A stretch of DNA of 64,000 bases from Stemphylium vesicarium (Eukaryota > Ascomycota > Dothideomycetes > Pleosporales > Pleosporaceae), in assembly GCA_004380135.1 (NCBI GenBank), contig QXCR01000045.1:186001-250000 (forward strand), given 5' to 3'. This document shows, one piece after another, positions 44,117-55,021 of this stretch. The position numbers and the translations under genes are program-made. The stretch's first letter is position 1. Each line of letters begins with the position of its first letter. A model generated the notes under the pieces. That model ran no database searches and was not told where the DNA came from. It saw nothing but the letters and a program-made list of their open reading frames with translations.

Positions 44117-45115
44117 GCCATGAACACTATGTCGTTATTCTTCACGTACTAACAGCTAGGCAGAGATAAGCTCACTGTCCAGATTGCAATCGCGGAAGAA
44201 GAGCTCTAGGGGTAGGGAGTGTTTAGTCCAACCTGGCCCAACCTTTTTTGTTAGCTGAGAGTGGTAATTGGTGGGATGAATATACCTGTAGATCTTTGTA
44301 TATCTGTAGCTGGGATAGAAGAAGGGTCTTTTGCTCATATTGTACTATCGGAACAATGGTGACATCTTCCTATAGCCTATCGTGCTTCGAGCGATGACAT
44401 CATCCTCCAAATATACGCCCGATTTATCACACAGAAAACTAATGTAGCTGATGAAGACGAGAGATGATGTGTTTGGTGTGTTGATCAGTTGCTTGTCATA
44501 TGCTGAGGATGGTACAAGAAGACGCTCCAAATCGGATAGCTCAAAATGTCCTTGCTGCATCCTTGGGGTGTAGTCGGGTTTAACATCACCGCGAAATAAA
44601 CTCGCATCTACCACCGTCTCGATACTGAATCTCCAGTCGAAATTTTTGCTTTCCAGATTCCGAAAATGAGAGATGTTGTTGGTACGTGGCTAGCTATACA
44701 GTGTGCTCAGGGTTAAGGTCGCTCTAAAAGCCGATAATGTTTGAGGGTCGGAAACGATGCGATCGACCCTCACTCCGACACCTTAGTCCCGGTGCATCCT
44801 CCGGTCACAATACATACCTCAATGAGCTTCCAGTTCATTATCGGAATTGGGGTCAGCTCACATCTCCAAATTTACCATCTGACTGCATTTTTCAAGAATC
44901 AAATACAATCATCCGTTGCGCATCTCATCAGAACATTCGTTTTCCTCCGTTGTCACCTCCCTACATTGGTGCCAGGAGCATCTCAGGCTTATATATACCT
45001 CGGAACTGCTGAATTCGACTTTGAAAGAGCCGTTTGATGGTCACGACGAAGTGTGCCTAAGTCCACAGTTCTCGGCAAGCGCATCGCGCAACCTGTATCC
45101 TCCGCTCTCGCACGC
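44117..45115. other. Convergent intergenic region
   Basis: About 1 kb between the coiled-coil gene and the 3' end of the zinc-finger gene. A minus-strand frame is open from 44782 to 44345 but has no ATG; see the rejected list. Confidence 0.4.
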
Positions 45116-46034
45116 TCATAGCACCTCAGGTTCGACCTCTTTGGTCGCCAAGAAGTCTTTCGCCAGTATTCCAATCTTTCCTCCATCCTTGCGAGACTTC
45201 TTAGTCGACGACTTCTTGTGGCTTCCATCGCCGCCCTTGGCCTTCTTCGCAACATGGCCAGCGTGTACGATATTGGTGTAGCGGCGCCCATCGCCTTCGT
45301 GGGCTCTGGTACAGCTCTGTCTCAAGCAAGTACCAGCCCTGTAGTTCTGACACCTCGCGCGCTTGCACTTGCGGTGGTGAGTGACGCACTCCCTGCATTC
45401 ATCAGCGCCGTCGCATTTGCGATTAAATCGGAAGCAGGGGATGCATGTGACATATGCTTTCTTGTAGGGGACTGGAGTTTCGGGCGATCTTTCAGTGACG
45501 GTAGAGCTAGTCTGTGTTAGTGGCTGTTCCTTGCTTGGTGTGTAAGTCCTGAGTGCCTTGGACATACTTGTCATCGTCTTTGCTGAGTTTGCGCTTCTTT
45601 CCTTGAGGAGCCTTGGGTATGCTGAGCTCGTCAAGCTTTTCGTCTATTTTAGCCACTGTGGAGCGGAGAGCACTGTCGCGGGCGTGAGTATGATTTAGGA
45701 TGCGAAAAAGGTATGCAACTGCTCACCTATCCTCTTAGTGATCACCATCTTTCGACAAATCTGCAAGTTTCTTGTACATCTTAGCCATGAGTGTCATATG
45801 CCTTAGCTCTGAGTTCGCGTCGGTTAGGTAGCCCCGCGATTCAGAAAGTTCCCGCGTGGTCTTCTGATGCTCGATTCGTTCTGTCTTCAGGCCCTCTTCC
45901 AAAAGCTTCATGAACAGGTCTTTGCCCACGTTATCCGCTTTTTCTTTCACCAGCTCGAACGTGAACTCTATGAGTGTCTCGCGTTCGCATTCGAGCTCTT
46001 CGATTCGGGCGAGGAGATCTTTGTTCTCTGTCAT
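45116..46034 (-). CDS. Coiled-coil protein with Zn2Cys6-like and CCCH-like fingers
   Basis: Three exons, 46034-45746, 45655-45568 and 45506-45116, give 255 aa; introns are 90 and 61 nt and all phases agree. Residues 1-95 are a coiled coil (LLARIEELECERETLIEF). A Lys-rich hinge (APQGKKRKLSKDDD) follows. Cys at 147, 150, 157, 163, 166 and 173 give C-x2-C-x6-C-x5-C-x2-C-x6-C, the Zn2Cys6 spacing. Directly after it C178-x7-C186-x4-C191-x3-H195 resembles a CCCH RNA-binding finger. The tail is Lys/Gly/Ser-rich. Zn2Cys6 factors usually carry the knuckle at the N-terminus and bind DNA; here it is central and the order is unusual. The function is unknown; DNA or RNA binding is inferred only. Confidence 0.7.
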
Positions 46035-47929
46035 GGCGGTGGGTTGATGTAAAAGATCGAGGGGCTACAGGTGCTGCCTATTCGGTGATTCCAGTAAAAG
46101 TAACTGTGTCTGGTCTCTTCAAGAGAGCTAGTTTATGTAGGTAAACAAGCTGAGAGGTCGCTTGCTCCAGAAGCGGTAGTACAAAACTAGTATAGTCGCC
46201 ACCACAGGGCGCCCGCCCGACCCAGACTTTCCCTTTCACTTCCCTCGATATCGCCCAATCATCTGCGCACAGTCTTCAGACTATGACGCTCAGCTCACGT
46301 GTCGCTCGCGTACTAGCGCATGCTCTCACACATATAAAACTGCTGCACCCACTACTCTCACCTTTTCTTCTCCAAACACAACTTCACGCCGCCTTCGTGG
46401 AGCGGTGAAGACCTCAGCATGAGAATCAAACCCCAAGACTCCTCAAGCCAAGGTGGTAAATAAACGCTTCAGTTCTCTAAGCTGAGCGATCTGTTACCGC
46501 GAGCGACGCTTTCAAGCATTGCACCTTGTGTCTTGGTCTTGGTAGTTTCGTTGGACAGCCTTCTCTTTTCTGCGTCCGCTCAGGGTACTATTCACAGTCT
46601 CCCGCCTAGGGTATAGGCTGAGATTTTGATTAATACTCGCTGCTGCATGGGGTTATCATCACGATAACAGCGCCTCTCTCTTTTGCAGGGCTGTCCGTGA
46701 GTTTACGCATGAGCAGCCATTCGAGCTTCTTTCTGGTCTCATGGACGCGAAACGCGCGAGCGTTGTTGGATCATCAATCATGAACCATGAGTTTGAATCC
46801 AGCGACATGCTTTTACTTTGGGGTACGACTCGTGGTCTCACCCTTCTTCATTAATCCCCATGCCTTGGGGCACGGGGTTGAGGAAAAGGTTTTATACTGC
46901 TTTGCTTTATACAACTGCGCATCTTTCCAGACTTCTCGTTCTCTTTTACAGGTCTATTGGGCTGAAATCGCCTTTGTCACCTTCTCCCGTCATTTGAATC
47001 CATTCTCTTTCCTCGCCCATCTTCCCACAGCAGCCCCTCACCACCCATTATTCCCTCAACTCACTTCTTCCCCGTCTCCCTCCCCCTATCTCCATACCTT
47101 GGCCACCCATCTCTCTTCCCTCCCCCCGGATTCCCCCAAGACACTCCGTCGCCGAGACCAGACACGATGCGCCAGTCTGTGTCGCCGCGATAGGGTAGTA
47201 TCCAACCAGGTTGGTTATTTGGGTATTGCTCATTCGGCTCTTTGTTTGTGTTTCTGTCTGGTTTTGGGTTTGGGTTTGAGTTGGGTTTCGGAGGCATGGT
47301 CGGTATCGCCATTGTTATTTGTAGTTGGAGAAGAAGATGGTTGGTTACCCTATGCGATTTGAGTTGTTCCTAAGCAAAATTAAAGTAGAGTTGGTTTGCT
47401 GGTGGACGTGGTGAGGTAGAAGGTTGTCGTGGTGTTTATTTGGGGAGTAAACGATATGATCTGGGGCCTTTACACCGCAGTTTCGGGTGATTGGGTGTTT
47501 CAGCGGCGATGCTGTGAAATTTTCGTTTCCTGTTTACATTCACTATTCGCTGCTGCCTCTAGGGTCAATGTACACGCTGGACTGTGAAGGCTTGACGTGC
47601 ATATGTGAACTTCGGAGGGGTTACCATGTCGGGTAGAAGGCAGCCATGTACGACCCATAGAGGAGAAATGCAAGAATGTGATTTTTGTAAAATCGTTTGC
47701 TATTGACTGTGTATTTTTGCATGACAGACTCCACATGCTCATGTCAAGTGCTGCTTACTGGAAGAAATAAGTATCAACGCCAGAATTCCCAAGAAACGCA
47801 GCCCAAGGATAGTGGTGATATAAAAGCCTGCATTGCGTCAGTCGTGTTGCGAACCTGGAGAGTCACGTGCAACTTACCATACCCCTCATTGTGTTGATGA
47901 TCAGCGCCAGCACGGAAGTTTCCTCCCCT
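46035..47929. other. Intergenic, about 1.9 kb, no gene supported
   Basis: Contains the zinc-finger gene promoter. A C/T-rich stretch lies at 46960-47160 (ctccccctatctcc type), which would suit a plus-strand promoter, but no convincing gene follows it. At 47261-47290 there is a T3G3-rich run. Confidence 0.4.
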
Positions 47930-48256
47930 TCACATAACTGAACAGCCGGGACCAGTCATTGGAACCTCGCTGATACTCAGGATCACGCCGCACTCCTTCT
48001 TGGCCCCCCGAATGCGATGTTTCGGGCAACTGGACTTCTGTGCCGCAGGAAGCTTGGGTAAAACGATGGAGATGTGGGCGTTCGACGACCTGGAGATGTT
48101 CTGGATGATTGCTGAGAGGACCGTGGATCGCATGGGATGTATGAATTTCTCGAGAACGGTGCCGAATGAGTTGAGGATCGCTGTCAAGAGAGCTACCGTG
48201 GAAGGCAGATAGATGATGCAGAGCTGAGCCAGCAGCAGCGTGAAGATAGCGGACAT
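47930..48256 (-). CDS. Possible small membrane or secreted protein
   Basis: A single frame of 108 aa from the ATG at 48256. The first 30 residues are strongly hydrophobic (IFTLLLAQLCIIYLPSTVAL), either an uncleaved anchor or a signal peptide. The rest is short, with four Cys and basic residues. No family is recognised, and no upstream exon was found. Confidence 0.4.
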   Translation of the reverse strand: MSAIFTLLLAQLCIIYLPSTVALLTAILNSFGTVLEKFIHPMRSTVLSAIIQNISRSSNAHISIVLPKLPAAQKSSCPKHRIRGAKKECGVILSISEVPMTGPGCSVM

Positions 48257-48984
48257 GGTGGTATTAATTTCGCTATTTGAGGAGGATGTGGAGATGTTGC
48301 TCGTGCAGTAATCGGATTCTCAGTGTAAATGTCAAAGCCAAATGATAGAGAGAAGGTATTGGAAAGTCTAGGTAGGGTTTTCGTACATATTGTCGACTAT
48401 ATATCCAAAAGCCAGCAATCTCACCATCTTCTTACCATTGTTCCAGCTTACCATTGTACTTACGGTGTAGGTACTGCGCTTAGTGAAGTCGTTTGAGACG
48501 AACAATCGCTAAGTGTTCAGATCCATGCTATTGTTCTTGCTCTGACCGTAAACTGCCGCCATGATCAGCAGAGAAGCCTTCACTGGCATACTGTCACTTG
48601 CGCTACTCCGATCGACAACGCGCTTCGTAATTGGACTGTCATTGCGTTCGTAGTGAGCTGTCATAACTTTCCTTTTTAGTCTTTAACACGAGATATGCAG
48701 TCATTTTCTGCCAACGGCGAATGTGTAGTGAAGGCGCGTTGCGGAGAAAAATCGCTAACGCGTGGTCATGAGCGGGCAAGGAAGGTGCGACAATGACATC
48801 ACTGCAACCACAAGCTTTGGTCCTCACCCAAAGACACATATCGATAATCGTGATAATCTTCACCAATATATCCATTATGTATATAGTAGTATCCCGCTCT
48901 CCCAGCTTCTAATCTTTGTACCCTGTTTAGACTTCTACACCAAATACTCCCATCGTCGGTACCATCATCCCTTTATCCCACGTC
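48257..48984. other. Intergenic, no feature seen
   Basis: About 730 bases: the promoter of the small protein gene and the 3' end of the cupredoxin gene. Confidence 0.5.
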
Positions 48985-49721
48985 TTAGTTTCCACCGAGA
49001 CCCAAGAGCGCTGCGAGGCCACCACGGCCACCACCGTTGCCGCCGTTACCGCCGTTGCTGTTCGTGTTCGCTGTCGCGGCTGCATCGCCCGCCTGCGCAC
49101 CGAGAACGTTCCGAGGGTTGGTGCCAGCGTTGTTGTTGAGAACTTGTCCACCGCTGATACCGCCTCTGGGGCTGATGTTGTTGTTTGCTTGCGCAGCCTT
49201 GTTCTGGTACTGGGTAACGGCGGCAGCGTTTGGGGGGTTGATGACCATGACCATGCCTTGCTGGCAGTGCTGGGCTTGCGAGCAGTAGATGTACATGGGC
49301 TGGTTGTCGGTGATGGGAACCATGAACATGGGCGTGTTGCCAGCTTGGCGGTTGTTGTTGCGGTTGCGACCATTGCCAGCGTTTCCGCCACCATTGCCAT
49401 TGGGGTTTCCGTTGGGATTACCAGGAATTGGCTGGAAGTCGGAGAAGATGGCGTTCTGCTGGGGCTGACAGGGCGAGTTCGCGTCGGATGAGGCGACACT
49501 GTGATTCTGTAGAAGCGCAATTAGTATACGCTACGAAGATGGAAGTTCGATCGACATACCTGGCTGACGAAGTTGAACGCCACCATGTCTCCGGGCTGAG
49601 CGGTGATGGAGTTTGGCGTGAACTGGAACTTGTTGTTTGCTGCTACCGTGACCATCATAGTCGCGGCAGATGCGGTCAAGCTTTGGGCAAGAGCCGCGTA
49701 GATGATAGTGGAGAATAGCAT
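48985..49721 (-). CDS. Secreted cupredoxin-domain protein
   Basis: Two exons, 49721-49560 and 49506-48985, with a 53-nt intron (gtatgt...ctacag), give 227 aa. The signal peptide is about residues 1-20. The plastocyanin-like fold starts MMVTVAANNKFQFTPNSITA, then PGDMVAFNFVSQNHSV. Type-1 copper ligands are all visible: His56 (NHSV), Cys129, His134 and Met139 in YCSQAQHCQQGM. The intron falls just before His56. Residues 88-108 (Gly/Asn/Arg repeats) and the last 60 (Asn/Gly/Ala-rich, NSNGGNGGNGGGRGG) are low complexity. The family is often annotated extracellular serine-rich protein and is common in plant-associated fungi. The end LAALLGLGGN is weakly hydrophobic and not a clear GPI signal. Confidence 0.85.
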
Positions 49722-51248
49722 GATGGTTCGGATGAAGGGGAGGTAGAATTATGAAGATTATGAGTAGTAAGTGGAGTACAAGGAGATATACCTGATAAGG
49801 ATACAAGGAAGAAGACAATGTGCGAATTGGCCTGCAAATCTGATTTCTGTAGATTGAGGCTGCAGCCAAGCTATATACACCTGTTGAGTGTGCCTTGGAG
49901 CCTCCCTCGGTGTATGTGCATTACACTTTTCGATGTCAACGGAGTATGATGCCGATCGAAACCTTCCCTTTGTTCTTCAGACATATTCTGGGTGACCAGA
50001 GCTCACCAGTATGGGTGAAGGTACTGTCAAATGTTTCGCGTCGAGTATCATGCCAAGTTCCAAACGTTCGGAAACACTGCGAAGTGGGTCGAGCGAAGAA
50101 ACCACCAAACAACACTGGAGGAAAGCTTGAGTGACTTTAACCAGCCGATTTCGTCTCTTGTTTTGTGCGTTCCAGATCATTTACATGTTTGAGCAATCAA
50201 ACGTCTTCGGGTCGCACATCATCCGTCTCTGATACATACTTATAGGCTTCGATCTGTCTCGTACACAGAGTAACTGGATATCGGAGTATACGAGGAGTCT
50301 TTGTTAACCAAGCGTTCACGATAATCCACAGTGCGCTTCCTGCACGCTCTCCGGGGGATGATCGTGGAGACACCTTCAAACCGCGATACTTGTCCTGATG
50401 AGCTTCCGTCAAGCAACTGAACTGATCAGGGTGCAGTCATCGAGCATGACTCATGAACAAGGCTTGATGCATAGCGACGGTTCTACGCGCTATGCCATCC
50501 ATGTTACTGGCTGCTCAGATGAAGCTTCCCAGCCATTTGAAGAAGTGGAGGACATGTGGAGTTGCGACAACAATATCGCAAGTGTTGTTTGGAGATTACA
50601 AAGACGACGATAATTAGTAATGATGGCAGGGAGTGAGAGCGCCCAATAATGTGCATCCGGACAGCTCGGAACGTGTTCGAAACATGCAGCCCTGTGGCAC
50701 CACAGCTTCAGAGATCTGGTTGATGGCTCCGGTGAAACCGAGCTGTACGCGCGCGTTCCAGTTTGAGCGCTGATGATGTACGGACCCGTGACCTGATGCA
50801 CGAGGAGAGAAGATGCCGGGTGGGGATCCTGTCGTGTTGTTAGATGTATAAATATAAAGGACTCAGCCCTCCTCGCACAATGGTTCGTGATGCATTGTGC
50901 GGTCCTGCGCCTCACACCTGGCTATGCTCCGCTCTTCGAGAAAAGCAGCCAAGCCCCACATGACGTTGCCGCTGTCCTCCGGGTCACGACGAACGCGCAA
51001 GTCCTGCATGAGTTTTCTTTGGGAGAGAAGGCAAACCGGTCAGATCCGAGCGCATCACAGTATTCTAGGCTAGACTCGGGGGCTTCGAAGGCGTTAAAAC
51101 GTCGGTACCATTCCAGTAGCCTCCTTCTAGATTCGATAGTCTCATAGCTCGGGCTCTAGTAGCGCCTAGCGTTGCTTACCGTAAGACGGAAGAAGCGTTG
51201 CAGGTGCGATTCCGCTGGCGATGCCCGATGCCCAGGTGTTGCAGGTTC

Positions 51249-51284
51249 GGGGGGGGGGGGGGGGGGGGGTTTTTTGGGGGGGGG
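51249..51284 (+). repeat. G21-T6-G9 homopolymer tract
   Basis: 21 G, then six T, then nine G without interruption. The sequence could fold as a G-quadruplex; run lengths may be unreliable in assembly. Confidence 0.85.
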
Positions 51285-52220
51285 TGAAGATCAGCGTTCA
51301 AGCGTGGCACCCCAACAACAGCCGCCCGGATGCCACTGCCTCGGAGGTTCGAACGCTAGCCCAACGATAACGAGAGCATGTTTCACACTCTCTTCTCGAG
51401 CTTAGCGAGCGTTCCTGCAGGGCCTGGTTACCGAGATGAGAGAAAAGCGCACGGGTCAGGTGAGTTGAGACGGAGCGACAGTTTCAGACCGAGACGGCAG
51501 GGTAGACCCGGCGATGAAACGGCACATGGCAGCGATTATGGAAGAAGGGGTCCGCACTGGCTGTGGAACGGCTCGAGAGAAAGACCGCGAAAGCCGACGC
51601 GTGTGAAAAGACGAAAATGTGGGCAAAAAAGGGTCGCGATTGCGAAGCCTAGCAGCGGACATCACTGGATCTGCACTGTAGGCGTGACTGACAGCCAGTC
51701 CGGGGTCGGCACACCAACAGGCATGTCCCTCCCGCACGGCATGCATTGCAGATTGCGCGTGGAGGATACGGGCAAGTTTGATGAAGCTGACAGCTGGTGG
51801 GAGCAGGGTAGCACGAGAGGCAAGTCTACCTGGCAGCCATTCAAGTGCATGCACGCGCTGTCAACGGTTCTGCAGAGCAGAGAAGCGCGCACCAATGCCG
51901 TGGCAGCAGCGCGGCGGACGAGAGGGTGGTGATGGCCAGCTGGTGGAGGAGGTATATTTAGACCGAGGGTTCGTGGCTGGAGGCTGCCGTGGTGTCGATG
52001 GGGCTGACCAGTAGCGGCGCGACATGACATAGCCGCCGTTGGATACTACTGGGACGCTACGAACGACTGGCCCAAAGGGCCTAGATAGACGCTCTGGGTG
52101 CAGTGGAGCGCGTGTTGCGGTGTGTTGTAGCATGTCTAGCTTGAGCAATGAGAAGACGGGCCTGCCCTCGCTACACTGTAGAATATGGGCTGTCCTGATG
52201 AACTGGTGTTGTGGCGGCCA

Positions 52221-52271
52221 TGGGGGTGGTCATGGTAGTGGTAATGGTAGTGGTGGTGGCAGTGGTAGTCG
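52221..52271 (+). repeat. Imperfect GGT/AGTGGT trinucleotide repeat
   Basis: A run of ggt, agt and aat triplets with few interruptions, not inside a supported gene. Confidence 0.8.
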
Positions 52272-52600
52272 GAAGGCGCGCTCGCTATGGGCGGCAGGAG
52301 CGACCGACCGACCATCCTCCCGCATCCCTCCTCACCACGGCCGCTGCGCCCGCATGAAACCCCAAAGCACTCGAGACAAGCGAACGCTTTGTATACAGTG
52401 AATGAACCAGCGCCACGCAGCGCGCGCTGGAGAGCATAAAGACAGATAATGGGCGTAGCAGGGCTCGCGCACGCAGGAACGGCCCATCCTCCGTTATTGC
52501 GCATCAGGCCCAGCGTTTCAAGCATGCGTCCAGCTTCTGCAGCCTGTCCAGGGGGCCTGCGGGCCTGCATCGGGCCTAGCCCAATGCAGGGTCGCTGCCA

Positions 52601-53356
52601 CCCAGTCCCGTCACCTTATAGCGCTCGCACTCGTCCCACGGCCCATCTCCCTCGCTGCTCGTCACTTTTCTCTCCTGGCCCCTCCATCTCGCCCTTTCCC
52701 TCTACCTTTCTCTCTCTCCCCTCGCTCTCTTCTCCCATCCAGTGTGCTGCTTCTGCATCTTCTACCTGCTCCGCTTGTTTGGACCAGCTTACCCTCCGCC
52801 TAATCTGAGATTGTACGAGCGCGCCAGTACCGTCGCTCCCCCGAGAAAAGAGCCCGCCAGCCGACGCACCATCCACCAGCTTGTCTACGCGTGATCCCGT
52901 CGCTGCCTGTTCGTGTATTCACCTTCATCATCAAAATTTTATTCTCGCCGCATCCTTCGAGCCTCTGTCCGCCAGCTCCCGCCTTCCTGCCGCGACACTC
53001 GACCCTTCCGCTTGCCTGCAAACGCCAAACCCGCAGCCACAGCGACCGAAGCTCTTGTTAATAAGCTCCAACTGCATTGCCCATCGGCCGGTTTTCGATA
53101 ACAACTCTACCTTACAACTCCGATCAGTACGATCCTTAATCCCGTAATCGCCAGCCAACTCGCACGTCTGCCTCGCAGCAAACGTCTTCTGTGCCCCTTC
53201 GGTCTTCGATCTGCGCCCACCACTCCCTCTTCCGGCCCTCTTCGACTTCCGAACGCATCTGGATCATCTTCGATTCTGTATCCTTTCTAGTGTGCACTAA
53301 GCATACTCTTTGTTGCAGCCTTACCCTTTGTTCGCAACTCTTCTTAGACCACCACA
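52601..53356 (+). promoter_or_regulatory. Long CT-rich leader of the Gln-rich gene
   Basis: More than 700 bases of C/T-dominated sequence run to the ATG at 53357. A donor-like gtacga at 52813 and a tttgttgcag acceptor near 53308-53320 suggest a spliced 5' untranslated region. Such leaders are typical of highly expressed or translationally controlled fungal genes (inference). Confidence 0.4.
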
Positions 53357-55021
53357 ATGAGCATGGACGCTGGCGGTCTTGCTCAAATGACCTACAACAA
53401 CAACTTCCAATCCCAGGGCGGATTCGGCGGTCCCACCTCGAGCTTTGCGTCTCGTGGAAAGGGCGCCCAGCTGAAGCGTCTCAGCGTCGCCTCGCCGCCC
53501 AAGGTTGCCTCGATCGCCGAGGACTCTGTTGCGACTCCTCGCACGAGCCGCTCCCACCTCCTTGCTGGCCTCCGCACTGCCCCAAAGACCCCGACGTCTG
53601 CCCAGCCCCCCGCATCAGCTCCTTACTCGCAGGGTCATCACAACCTTGGTGCCAACAACACCAACAACCGCATGCCCAGGCAGTACAACGGCAATAACCA
53701 GGGCGTCCCCCAGACTGCCATTGGTTCTGGCTTCCGCGGTGCCAACCAATTCAACCAGCAGCAGCAACAGCAGCAGCAGCCCGACTACTACAACCAGGTT
53801 CTTGCTCCCCCTTCGTTCGAATTCGACGATGGCGAGATGGACCCCAATGTCGCGGCCCAGCTCCTGGCTACCGAGCTCTACCTCGCCCAGAGGCAGCAGC
53901 AGCTCCAGCAGCAACTGCTTGCTTTGACCACCCAGCAATTCGGCAACATGAACATGGGCGGTGGACAGCAATATCCCAACACGCCATACACACCCCAGAT
54001 GAACGCGTATGGCCAGCAGTTTGGTAACACTGCTGCGATCCAGGAGACCAACCAGCCCGGCGTCTACCTTGTCTTCAACCAGATGACTGGCCAGTACCAG
54101 TACGTGGTGGACCCTAGCTACCAGCAGGACAGCGGCGACATGCAGGCCCAGAACCATATGTCTGGCCTGTCGCACTCTCCACCACCGCCGACTCCTCGCT
54201 TTGCTCCTTCGCCGCCCAAGGTTGACACCCCGGTGCTCCACGTCTCTCCCCCCAACGAGAGCAACCCCAGCCCTTGGGGCTCCCGCAGCACTTCGCCCCC
54301 AAAGAAGTCGAACACTCCTCCCCAAGATGTGGTTCCTCTTCCCCCGCCATCTGCCAATGCTTTCCGTCGCGGACACAAGAAGAACCTTTCTTCTCTCGCG
54401 GTTGACGCCAAGGCTGACGCTCCCGAGGGACCTCGCTCTGCTTTTGCTCGCCCTGCTGGCTTCCCTGCTACCCCTATGACTGGTACTTTCGGTCCAGGTC
54501 AAGCACGTGCTGGAGAGCACCCCATCCGCCAGCCCCGCAACCCTCCTTCGATCGAAGAGCTCAAGGAGCGTCCTACCACCAAGCACGAGGGCAGCAAGAA
54601 CTTTGCTACCCGACAACGCCGCCAGGCTGTGGGCAACCTTGTACGAGCTGGCATCGGACGCCGCGCTCATCGCACCAGCAGTGGAAGCGCCTCGCCAGAC
54701 AGCGAGAACTTTCCCTCGTCTGACAACGACTCTGACAGCGTTCGCAGTGGCGGCAGTGGTAGCCTTTCTGGAAGGCCCAGCATTGGCAGTCTCCGTGCCG
54801 TAGCCAATGGCGCGATCGGCTCTGAGCGCAAGGCTTCCAAGGAGCGCTCTCGCGACAACTCCATCAACCGCTCCTACACTGCCAACAGCGTTAGCAGCGA
54901 TGATGGTGCTTCCATTGGCGGCGGTCTTGTCGACATCCGCCCAGAGGAGGCTGGACATCGCCGTGGCATGCCCAAGCTCATCCTCACCAGCACTGAGAAG
55001 CGCAAGAGCACCGTGTTCTAA
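53357..55021 (+). CDS. Gln/Asn/Ser/Pro-rich disordered protein
   Basis: A single exon of 554 aa from the ATG at 53357. The codon composition is strongly C-ending (AAC, CAG, CCC), which suggests high expression. Low complexity dominates: Gly/Gln/Asn-rich residues 10-110, a run of eight Gln near 134-142, then a conserved-looking patch (FEFDDGEMDPNVAAQLLATE, LYLAQRQQQLQQQLLALTTQ) and GVYLVFNQMTGQYQYVVDP. A Pro/Ser-rich region with many SPP sites follows, then a basic patch (NFATRQRRQAVGNLVRAGI) and a Ser-rich tail ending KRKSTVF. It resembles RNA-granule or translational regulators by composition only; no domain is recognised. Confidence 0.75.
   Translation: MSMDAGGLAQMTYNNNFQSQGGFGGPTSSFASRGKGAQLKRLSVASPPKVASIAEDSVATPRTSRSHLLAGLRTAPKTPTSAQPPASAPYSQGHHNLGANNTNNRMPRQYNGNNQGVPQTAIGSGFRGANQFNQQQQQQQQPDYYNQVLAPPSFEFDDGEMDPNVAAQLLATELYLAQRQQQLQQQLLALTTQQFGNMNMGGGQQYPNTPYTPQMNAYGQQFGNTAAIQETNQPGVYLVFNQMTGQYQYVVDPSYQQDSGDMQAQNHMSGLSHSPPPPTPRFAPSPPKVDTPVLHVSPPNESNPSPWGSRSTSPPKKSNTPPQDVVPLPPPSANAFRRGHKKNLSSLAVDAKADAPEGPRSAFARPAGFPATPMTGTFGPGQARAGEHPIRQPRNPPSIEELKERPTTKHEGSKNFATRQRRQAVGNLVRAGIGRRAHRTSSGSASPDSENFPSSDNDSDSVRSGGSGSLSGRPSIGSLRAVANGAIGSERKASKERSRDNSINRSYTANSVSSDDGASIGGGLVDIRPEEAGHRRGMPKLILTSTEKRKSTVF

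Larger units (their letters stand above)
49722..52600. other. Large gene-free stretch, 2.9 kb
   Basis: Divergent region between the cupredoxin gene and the Gln-rich gene. Open frames overlap on both strands without coding character. It contains the G-tract and the GGT-type repeat listed separately. Confidence 0.45.

Noticed and set aside
44345..44782. Minus-strand open frame of about 145 codons with protein-like sequence
   Set aside because: It has no ATG, no clear upstream exon and no recognised domain. A GTG start at 44773 is not credible for a fungal nuclear gene.
47261..47290. Telomere-like GGGTTT words
   Set aside because: Fungal telomeres here would be TTAGGG; this is only a short irregular T3G3 run and no array.
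51300..51370. ggttcgaacgc word resembling a tRNA B box
   Set aside because: No A box at the right distance and no acceptor stem can be paired.
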